Source of the DNA: an uncultured Lachnospiraceae bacterium
GTDB taxonomy: Bacteria; Bacillota; Clostridia; Lachnospirales; Lachnospiraceae
Assembly (NCBI GenBank): GCA_902795625.1
Contig: CADBLW010000173.1
Location: 1 to 5,093 of the forward strand
Length of the DNA: 5,093 bases
Direction: 5' to 3'
A program made the position numbers and the translations under genes. The notes beneath the pieces are model-generated. The model searched no databases, was not told where the DNA came from, and saw only the letters and a list, made by a program, of their open reading frames with translations. Of this stretch, positions 1 to 5,093 are shown in pieces. The first letter of the stretch is position 1. Each line of letters begins with the position of its first letter.

Positions 1-1118
1 AGCAGCACTGCCAGTGCGACCAGCCAGTCATTTACCGGATTGCCGAAAATGTAGATGTTATGGTATCGGCCGAGTCTTCCCGCAACGTCCGAAAAGGCGA
101 CCAGGTTGATCCGTTTCCAGTTTGCCAGATACGACAGATCGTCGATCTTTAGGTAGAGGATCCCTTCCGCTCCGACCAGAAGAAACAGCAGAAGATACAC
201 CGTGCGCGAGGAACCGCACACAATTCCAAGGAAGGCCGTGAGCATGGCAAAGAAGACGGACACCATGCAGGAGCCCGCATAGACAAACAATAGAAATGTG
301 AGGATGTTCACCGGCAGAGCCGCTGTCTTAAAGCCCGGCACGGACTGCAAGGGCTGCAACCAGTCTCCGGCGGCAGGCATCCCGTACAGGATGCAGCCGG
401 TGAGGATCGTGGAGCCGAACAGTACAAAGTTTCCGATCACGATCTCGAGCGTGACGGCACCAAACCGGGCACACATTGACCGCCCGCGGCCGTTTGGCAT
501 CGTAGCGTACAGAGACATCAGGTCCTGCTCCTTCTCACGGATCAGCACCACGGATGTAAACAGGACCGCCAGCAGGATCTCCAGAAATATCACGCTCGGC
601 AGGGAGAGCGCACGGCTGATCCCCCTGGTGCGCGTGTGCGTAAGAGTGAGGTCCGCGAGTTTTTCGTAGTCCTCCGCCGTCTTGTTCACGTTTTTTAGCA
701 TCCGGTCATCGACGTCGGAAAAAAGGCTCAGCACCTGATACTTCTTCGGTGCCTCCAGAACTTTCGCAAGATACTGCGGATACGTGAGGATATCCTCATA
801 CTCCCCGATCATCTGCGAGTACAGTGACATCTCCGTCCACAGGTTATCGCAGTACTTAAGCTTCACATCAGACAGCGACGGCCCCTCCTCAAAGTACAGG
901 ACAGCACGGAGTGCTTCATGCTCCTCTGCAAGCCTTGCGGAAGCCGCTTCGTCCGACATCCCCGCGAGGTCGTCCTGCAATGCGCGGTACGCGTCCGACG
1001 GCGGCGACAGGTGTTTCTCGCGGTACGCAAAGTAACCGCAGTTCAGGAGCACCAGGAGGAGGACGATGCCGACCAGTCTGCGGTTATGCCATAATTTATA
1101 CCATTCGTACCGGAACAT
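1..1118 (-). CDS. ABC-2 type transporter permease, partial (C-terminal end lies beyond the left edge)
   Basis: Membrane subunit of an exporter-type ABC transporter. The frame starts with ATG at 1118-1116 and stays open for 372 codons to the left edge, so the stop is not in the window. The product begins MFRYEWYKLWHNRR, a basic cytoplasmic start, followed by a first membrane helix at about residues 15-32. A large hydrophilic, presumably extracellular loop follows (about 33-172). Further helices lie at about 173-193, 221-246, 272-300 and 307-323, and another begins near 364. The loop at 194-219 is rich in Arg and Lys, which fits the cytoplasmic side. One N-terminal helix, a long outside loop and a C-terminal helix cluster is the usual plan of this ABC-2 subfamily. 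The ATG overlaps the ATPase stop as TGATG, and GAGGGGG lies 7 nt upstream, so translational coupling to the ATPase gene is likely. The substrate cannot be told; a peptide, lipid or drug are all possible. Confidence 0.88.
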   Translation of the reverse strand, partial: MFRYEWYKLWHNRRLVGIVLLLVLLNCGYFAYREKHLSPPSDAYRALQDDLAGMSDEAASARLAEEHEALRAVLYFEEGPSLSDVKLKYCDNLWTEMSLYSQMIGEYEDILTYPQYLAKVLEAPKKYQVLSLFSDVDDRMLKNVNKTAEDYEKLADLTLTHTRTRGISRALSLPSVIFLEILLAVLFTSVVLIREKEQDLMSLYATMPNGRGRSMCARFGAVTLEIVIGNFVLFGSTILTGCILYGMPAAGDWLQPLQSVPGFKTAALPVNILTFLLFVYAGSCMVSVFFAMLTAFLGIVCGSSRTVYLLLFLLVGAEGILYLKIDDLSYLANWKRINLVAFSDVAGRLGRYHNIYIFGNPVNDWLVALAVL

Positions 1119-1125
1119 CAGGATT

Positions 1126-1132
1126 CCCCCTC
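1126..1132 (-). promoter_or_regulatory. Ribosome binding site of the permease
   Basis: GAGGGGG lies inside the last codons of the ATPase gene, 7 nt before the permease ATG at 1118. Together with the TGATG overlap it fixes the permease start. Confidence 0.7.
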
Positions 1133-1330
1133 GTTCAGGCGCATGTAGATCTTCTCGACGGAAGGTTCCTCCATCGTCTCACGGTAGCGGGCGAGCAACT
1201 CCTCCATCGTGCCGCTCTCCACGATCTTCCCGTGACTGAGGAAAATGATCTCCGACGCCAGTTTCTCCAGATCGCTCACAATGTGCGTGGCGATAATGAC
1301 CGTCCGCTCCTCCGCGATGGACGCCACCAG

Positions 1331-1333
1331 TTA
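1331..1333 (-). other. In-frame TAA stop within the ABC ATPase
   Basis: On the minus strand the codons read GTC AAT TTC CGC TAA CTG GTG GCG (V N F R stop L V A). The conserved frame continues unchanged after the stop, so this is a base substitution, not an indel. Single changes that would restore a sense codon give Lys (AAA), Gln (CAA), Glu (GAA), Leu (TTA), Ser (TCA) or Tyr (TAT/TAC). The first three fit a surface helix after the D-loop best. Confidence 0.95.
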
Positions 1334-1852
1334 GCGGAAATTGACGCGCTCTTTCGGGTCGAGGCCGACCGTCGGCTCGTCCATGATCACGATCTGCGGA
1401 TTCCCAAGGATCGCCTGTGCCAAAAGAGCTCGCTGCCGCATACCGCCGGAGTATGTACCGATGGTATCTTCCCTCGCGTCCCACAGGTTGACCGCGTGGA
1501 TCGTCCGTTCCACATCCTCCGAGGCGGCCTTCTTGTCAATCCCCTTCAATGCCGCGATGTAATACAAGAACCGCTCCAGGGAAAAACCGTCATACAGCTT
1601 CTGCTGCTGCGGCATGTAGCCGATGAAGCGACGGTATTCCCTGCCCATGGCGCGGATATCACGGCCGTCGAGGAACAGTTCCCCCGCCGTCGCCTTTAAG
1701 TTCGTCGTCATGATCCCCATGAGCGTGCTCTTGCCCGCTCCGTTCGGGCCTAACAGCCCGTAGATCCCGGGGTGGAAGTCATACGAAAAATCCACAAGCG
1801 CCGGTTTCTTTCCGTAGTATTTCGTTAACCCCTTAGCCTCAAGCACCATTTT

Positions 1853-1865
1853 CCGCCTCTCCTCC
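1853..1865 (-). promoter_or_regulatory. Ribosome binding site of the ABC ATPase
   Basis: The purine run GGAGGAGAGGCGG ends 3 nt before ATG 1849; its GGAGGAG part is 9 nt away. This favours ATG 1849 over the GTG at 1870, for which the run would lie inside the coding sequence. Confidence 0.65.
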
Positions 1866-1866
1866 G

Positions 1867-3180
1867 TCACTCATCCTCCGGCCCGACGTGGAACACGACC
1901 GTCCGGTCAAATGCCCCGCTCCAGAAGTCCTCCGCAGCGATGTACGCCGCGTGCATACCGTCAGGCCAGCCACCGGAAACCATCCCGTAATAACTGTTTC
2001 CGGCGGCAACGTCCAGGTGAAACACGCCGTCGGGAATGTCGATCTCCCGCAGCACCTCATCCTTGTCGATATCATACATGCGATATTTCGTAACCCCGGA
2101 TTCCCATGTGGACAGGATCGGGGTTCCGTCCGTATGCATGCTGTCGCTGACCTTCCACGGCATTTCACGGATCAGTTCGCCGTCCATGCGGTACAGCTTC
2201 GCTCCGTCCCCGCTGATATGGTCGCTGTACTCCAGGATAAAACCGTCTCCGAACCGGAACCCGGTACCGAGGTCATCTCTTCGGAAAATCATCCGAAGTT
2301 CTCCGGTTGCGATGTCATAATCATAGAGTTCCGCGTGCCTGTGTTTCTGGTTCTCCCGGTCCACCTCCTGCCAGTCGCTCATGTCATCGTTGTACTGCCG
2401 CAGAGAATCGAACGGAACATCACAGTAGTAATCAACAAAATACAGGTGGTTCTCATATTCGTATAAGTCCGTCACACTTGTATCATAATGCTCCCCATCG
2501 CGAAAGACATACCGGCTGCTGCCGTCCGTAAGCGACACCATGACAACTCCGGATATCCTCTTCTCCAGCGGATCCCCGATCAGCCAGGTGACTTCCCCCC
2601 GTGACTCGGTATCCTTAATATGCTCATATGCGATGCCAAACGTGGAGCAGTAATACTCATCCGTATACAACTCATACATCTGAATTTCAAACGGTTCATC
2701 GACGGTCGCGATCGTCTTCTGGTTCAGTCCCTGACGATCCGTACGGATCAGATTCGGGGAATCAAAATAGTACCCACATTCGTCCGTGAGATAAAAGGAA
2801 CCGTTCCCGAGGCTCCAGGACGCGCAGTGATCCCCGTGCCAGGTATTTGTCCACGGATCCAGTTTCCAGCCGAGATGCTCGCAGTTCGGTTCAAAACAAA
2901 ACAGAACATCGGTGCGTGAGGCAACGTCGAAGTATCTCGCACCGCCTCCGTTTCTCGCCGACAGAAACGCATACGACTCCGTCATCGTCGCATTGCACAT
3001 AAAAGAATCGAAGAATACTCTCTCCTTCTTCTTCGTTGGCTCCGTCGGTGTCAACGACTCATTGCCGTCTTCGCCGCTACCGCCGCTCACGTTACCTCCA
3101 TTGCCGCCATTGCCGCTGCATGCTGTCAGCAGGACACACAAAAACATGACAAGCAGCGCCGTCCTCAAGTGTCGCTTCAT
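1867..3180 (-). CDS. Putative lipoprotein with Cys/His motif, probable beta-propeller
   Basis: Exported protein of 437 aa, anchored to the outer face of the membrane; function not recognised. The start MKRHLRTALL and hydrophobic core lead to a lipobox LTAC with the lipidated Cys at 21. A Gly/Asn/Ser-rich spacer (22-42) and a short Thr/Pro/Lys stretch follow. The mature part contains C95-x4-C100-x-H102 and, 17 residues later, C119-A. This resembles a motif I recall from uncharacterised lipoproteins of Clostridia, where it may be a disulfide or metal site. The rest alternates short aromatic-rich strands with turns such as TDG, DGE and GDG, as in DUF5050-like or other beta-propeller proteins; no catalytic motif is seen. 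The stop lies 17 nt before the ATPase ATG, so the product probably works with the transporter, for example as ligand sensor, binding partner or immunity-type lipoprotein. An in-frame ATG at 3222 would add 14 residues, but the strong site before 3180 and the signal peptide favour ATG 3180. Confidence 0.85.
   Translation of the reverse strand: MKRHLRTALLVMFLCVLLTACSGNGGNGGNVSGGSGEDGNESLTPTEPTKKKERVFFDSFMCNATMTESYAFLSARNGGGARYFDVASRTDVLFCFEPNCEHLGWKLDPWTNTWHGDHCASWSLGNGSFYLTDECGYYFDSPNLIRTDRQGLNQKTIATVDEPFEIQMYELYTDEYYCSTFGIAYEHIKDTESRGEVTWLIGDPLEKRISGVVMVSLTDGSSRYVFRDGEHYDTSVTDLYEYENHLYFVDYYCDVPFDSLRQYNDDMSDWQEVDRENQKHRHAELYDYDIATGELRMIFRRDDLGTGFRFGDGFILEYSDHISGDGAKLYRMDGELIREMPWKVSDSMHTDGTPILSTWESGVTKYRMYDIDKDEVLREIDIPDGVFHLDVAAGNSYYGMVSGGWPDGMHAAYIAAEDFWSGAFDRTVVFHVGPEDE
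3061..3117 (-). repeat. Gly/Asn/Ser-rich low-complexity spacer after the lipobox
   Basis: Encodes residues 22-40 of the lipoprotein. The repeated unit GGCAATGG gives runs of Gly-Gly-Asn. It is a flexible tether between the lipid anchor and the folded domain. Such short repeats can vary in copy number by slippage. Confidence 0.6.
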
Positions 3181-3253
3181 GGGTTCCTCCTCTCCGCGGT
3201 TAGGTTTTCGACAACGCCTCATTGCTACCTTCTCTCCCGCAGGTTTCCGAACA
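3181..3253 (-). other. Intergenic spacer between the binding protein and lipoprotein genes
   Basis: This 73 nt gap is the longest in the window. Apart from the two start sites noted for the lipoprotein gene, I see no stable hairpin followed by a T run, so no terminator, and no convincing -10/-35 pair. Transcription probably reads through. Confidence 0.5.
3186..3192 (-). promoter_or_regulatory. Ribosome binding site of the lipoprotein
   Basis: GAGGAGG stands 5 nt before ATG 3180, the strongest Shine-Dalgarno match in the window. It decides the start, although a weaker AGAAGGT (3233-3227) precedes the in-frame ATG at 3222. Confidence 0.75.
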
Positions 3254-5017
3254 TCACGACTGTCTCCCGGCTTCCACCAGATATTCCGCGATCTGCCGGT
3301 TCAGTTCACCGATCAGCGCGTCTACGTCATCGCCGGAAAACTGACTGAACAACGTAGCCGCATTGAAGTCCTTCGCAAGAACCGTTCCGCTGTTGTTGTG
3401 CACATATACCATTCCACCGTTATCGGATGCGCTCAGAATGCCCATGATCCGCAGATACAACGTCCGTTGTTCCTCCGTCATAGTCGGAACGAATCCCGCA
3501 AGTTCGAACGCTTCCTCGCTTTCCCTGATTTTCTCCGTCCGTGCGATCTGCTCTGCTGTCGTACGACCGCTTTGGAGAAGTACTCGGATTTCAGGATCCT
3601 CCATGCACACCGACAGAACCTTCAACGCCAGCTCCTTCCGCGGGGAATCGCGATAGATTCCGAGGCTTAGGGCGAGCGAAGGTCGGTAATTGTCCGAATC
3701 GATTCGGAACACCGTGTACCCGTCCCCGACAGATCCCGCGCCGACGACATACTCCGCCAGTATCCGGTCACCGACACCGTTCGTCAGACTTCTGTCACCG
3801 ATCAGTCCGGATCCGATATCATGGTACAGGGAATTCCACATTGCGGCTGCCTCGGCAAATCCCCGGAACGCCTTGATTTGATGTGTACCCGTATCGTACG
3901 GCAACTGACCGAAGGATGAATATCCCAGCAGTGCACTGACGATCCGCTGATCCAGCCTCGGAATGACGATCTGCAGGGCGGGATCTCCGATGGTATCATA
4001 GATCGCCCGCAGACTTTGATATGTTCCGTCAAACCCGTCAAAATACGACGCGTACTCATTGTTGACAAGCAGATAAACGCCGTAGCTTGAGAACGTGAGC
4101 GGAACCACGTACGCATTGCCGTCCACGGTGACATCCTTCCAGCTTGTCTCTGAGAAACAGTCACGCAGTCGGTTCCCGTCCTCCGTACCAAAGTAATCCT
4201 GCAGCGGAAGGAACCAGTCACGGGCGAACTCATAGGCACCTTCAGTTCCCAACCCTCTCAGCTCCGTATCGGTCCATAATCCGGAAAAAAGAATATCCGG
4301 AACGGCTCCGGCGGCGTACTGCTGTTCCATCCACAGTTCATTCTCACCGTCCATGAGCACACCCATGTTGACGAAATCAATGGCGCAGTCTAACCCCTTT
4401 TCATAGAGCAGGCGGTTGATCTCCAGCTGCTCCTCCTCGGTCGGCGCATAGCGGGCAAACGGCCTCGCCCAGGTGATATGATTGCTCACGGGGTACACCA
4501 TCGAAGTCGGAGTCGGGGTTGCCGTAACAACCGGCGTAGGCGTAGGCATCGCCGTCGGCGCCGCCGTCGGGGTCGGGATCGCCTCGGGAAGGTTCCATTT
4601 CCACGACAATTCATTTTTCGCCGTATGACTCGCAGTATCCGTAACGAAACCATGCTGTACGTCAATATACTCGTTGTCGTCAAAATTCACATTGTAAAGG
4701 AACTCTTTGCCGAACGCCCTCCGCACCAGTGTTGTGCCGTTGCTCATGACGCCCGCTGCCGCAGTAACGCTCGTGCGAACCTCCCCGGTATACGGGTCCA
4801 CGGAGGCAACCTTCATCAACACATCCCACCGGTCCACGGCATAACTCGTCCATAGCGATGCATACGCGACACTGCCGTCGCGCACCACGTCAATAGATAT
4901 GACCTGCTCCCGCCCGGAATACTTATCCCTGGAAAACTCATCCGCTGACGCGATTCCGATGATCGCGGACATGACCATCCCGAGGAACGCGATCGCGATC
5001 CATGCTCTCTTTCTCAT
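3254..5017 (-). CDS. Exported solute-binding-protein-like protein with N-terminal beta-rich domain and Thr/Pro linker
   Basis: Secreted protein of 587 aa that probably binds a ligand outside the cell; ligand unknown. Residues 1-25 form a signal peptide: basic MRKR, a hydrophobic core, and a likely cleavage after ASA (23-25). There is no Cys near the site, so it is not a lipoprotein. Residues 26-142 are beta-rich with turns such as RDGS and DPYTGEV, like one or two propeller blades. A Thr/Pro/Ala linker follows (147-172). Residues 173-587 look like an extracellular solute-binding protein of the family 1 type: an early NRLLYEKGLD segment, AAGAVPDILF (235-244), DGNAYVVPLTF (299-309) with YLLVNNE after it, and a helical C-terminal part with SPRKELALKVL (458-468). 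Identification rests on the overall pattern, not a diagnostic motif. ATG 5017 is chosen because AGGGGGG lies 6 nt upstream and the signal peptide begins there. A GTG at 5035 overlapping the previous stop is less likely. It is the gene before the lipoprotein and ABC exporter genes. Confidence 0.82.
   Translation of the reverse strand: MRKRAWIAIAFLGMVMSAIIGIASADEFSRDKYSGREQVISIDVVRDGSVAYASLWTSYAVDRWDVLMKVASVDPYTGEVRTSVTAAAGVMSNGTTLVRRAFGKEFLYNVNFDDNEYIDVQHGFVTDTASHTAKNELSWKWNLPEAIPTPTAAPTAMPTPTPVVTATPTPTSMVYPVSNHITWARPFARYAPTEEEQLEINRLLYEKGLDCAIDFVNMGVLMDGENELWMEQQYAAGAVPDILFSGLWTDTELRGLGTEGAYEFARDWFLPLQDYFGTEDGNRLRDCFSETSWKDVTVDGNAYVVPLTFSSYGVYLLVNNEYASYFDGFDGTYQSLRAIYDTIGDPALQIVIPRLDQRIVSALLGYSSFGQLPYDTGTHQIKAFRGFAEAAAMWNSLYHDIGSGLIGDRSLTNGVGDRILAEYVVGAGSVGDGYTVFRIDSDNYRPSLALSLGIYRDSPRKELALKVLSVCMEDPEIRVLLQSGRTTAEQIARTEKIRESEEAFELAGFVPTMTEEQRTLYLRIMGILSASDNGGMVYVHNNSGTVLAKDFNAATLFSQFSGDDVDALIGELNRQIAEYLVEAGRQS
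4502..4579 (-). repeat. Thr/Pro-rich linker coding repeat
   Basis: Encodes residues 147-172, built from Pro-Thr-Pro, Ala-Pro-Thr and Thr-Pro-Thr units. It separates the small N-terminal domain from the binding-protein-like domain and is likely an extended flexible hinge. The degenerate DNA repeat is prone to slippage. Confidence 0.7.
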
Positions 5018-5023
5018 GCTCCG

Positions 5024-5030
5024 CCCCCCT
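5024..5030 (-). promoter_or_regulatory. Ribosome binding site of the binding-protein gene
   Basis: AGGGGGG lies 6 nt before ATG 5017, between the stop of the upstream gene and this start. It supports ATG 5017 over the GTG at 5035, which would place the site inside the gene. Confidence 0.65.
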
Positions 5031-5031
5031 C

Positions 5032-5093
5032 TCACTCGCTCTCCGCACTGCCGAGCGCTTGTAACTGCTCACTGAGCACACCAATAAGATTCC
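5032..5093 (-). CDS. C-terminal end of an upstream gene, probably a related binding protein
   Basis: Only the last 19 codons are in the window, ending in TGA at 5034-5032, 14 nt before the next ATG. The tail reads NLIGVLSEQLQALGSAESE. It shares the spaced pattern L-I-G-x-L-x-x-Q with the end of the next protein (ALIGELNRQIAEYL at 567-580). This suggests a tandem paralogue with the same C-terminal helix, but the match is short. Of the three minus-strand frames at this edge, this is the one whose stop sits at the usual spacing before the next gene's ribosome binding site. Confidence 0.55.
   Translation of the reverse strand, partial: NLIGVLSEQLQALGSAESE

Larger units (their letters stand above)
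1118..1849 (-). pseudogene. ABC transporter ATP-binding protein, interrupted by an in-frame TAA
   Basis: ATPase subunit that would power the permease encoded directly downstream. Counting from ATG 1849, the motifs are Walker A GPNGAGKST (34-42), Q-loop in MPQQQ (79-83), signature YSGGM (133-137), Walker B IVIMDEP (153-159) and D-loop GLDP (162-165 region). Codon 173 is TAA (1333-1331). In the same frame, with no shift, the family sequence resumes as LVASIAEERTVIIATH, with the switch histidine at position 189, and runs to TGA at 1120-1118. Full length would be 243 codons, slightly short but normal for this family. The first piece (172 aa) lacks the H-loop. The second (69-70 aa) could only restart at GTG 1327, which has no good ribosome binding site. 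I prefer ATG 1849 as start because GGAGGAGAGGCGG lies just upstream; GTG 1870, overlapping the previous stop as GTGA, is the alternative. No other damage is visible, so this may be a recent nonsense mutation, a readthrough gene or a sequencing error. Confidence 0.9.

Noticed and set aside
298..669. Plus-strand open frame of 123 codons at the left side
   Set aside because: The minus strand here is the open frame of the permease with well-placed membrane helices; the plus-strand frame is its shadow.
1301..1323. Possible stem-loop (CGTCC pairing with GGACG, 13-nt loop) starting about 7 nt after the in-frame TAA, as a readthrough signal
   Set aside because: Only 5 pairs with a long loop, which is easily found by chance in this composition. 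The codon after the stop does not match known readthrough contexts.
1331..1333. TAA reassigned to an amino acid in this organism
   Set aside because: All four stops that can be seen at gene ends (5032, 3254, 1867, 1118) are TGA, so reassignment is not excluded by them. But a single TAA in about 1,650 codons is far better explained by one mutation or read error; bacteria with TAA recoded are not known to me.
911..1699. Plus-strand open frame of 262 codons
   Set aside because: It lies opposite the permease start and the ATPase, whose motifs are unmistakable. Its product is rich in Arg and His with no recognisable domain, as expected of an antisense shadow in GC-rich DNA.
3181..3253. Terminator or promoter between the binding-protein and lipoprotein genes
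   Set aside because: The imperfect direct repeat (aggttttcg and aggtttccg on the plus strand) forms no hairpin. No T run and no credible -10/-35 pair is present.
2912..3670. Plus-strand open frame of 252 codons
   Set aside because: It runs antisense across the lipoprotein signal region, the spacer and the end of the binding-protein gene. It has no plausible ribosome binding site or domain.

Overview
The window reads as a single right-to-left (minus-strand) gene cluster from a Gram-positive, Clostridia-like bacterium. I infer a moderately GC-rich gut or rumen member of the Lachnospiraceae/Oscillospiraceae type. The support is purine-rich Shine-Dalgarno sequences before every gene, a lipobox lipoprotein, a Thr/Pro-rich linker in an exported binding protein, and an ABC-2 permease of a type common in Firmicutes. 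The genus cannot be read from this sequence.

In transcription order: (1) the last 19 codons of an upstream gene (5093-5032), whose end resembles the end of the next gene; (2) an exported solute-binding-protein-like gene (5017-3254) made of a small beta-rich N-terminal domain, a Thr/Pro linker and a binding-protein-like domain; (3) a lipoprotein (3180-1867) with a Cys/His-rich motif and a probable beta-propeller fold; (4) an ABC transporter ATPase (1849-1118) interrupted by one in-frame TAA; (5) an ABC-2 type permease (1118 to the left edge), cut off by the window after 372 codons. The permease has no stop in the window, but its frame is open all the way to the edge.

Gene junctions are tight: 14 nt, 73 nt, 17 nt and a TGATG overlap. 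I see no terminator and no convincing promoter between genes, so one transcript is likely. Genes 4 and 5 form an exporter-type ABC cassette. Genes 2 and 3 would lie outside the membrane and could bind, sense or protect against a ligand. No importer-type permease is visible.

The most notable point is the in-frame TAA in the ATPase. It falls between the Walker B/D-loop and the switch histidine, while the reading frame and family motifs remain intact on both sides. No RNA gene, CRISPR array, insertion sequence or attachment site was recognised. No stretch over 300 bases lacks a gene.
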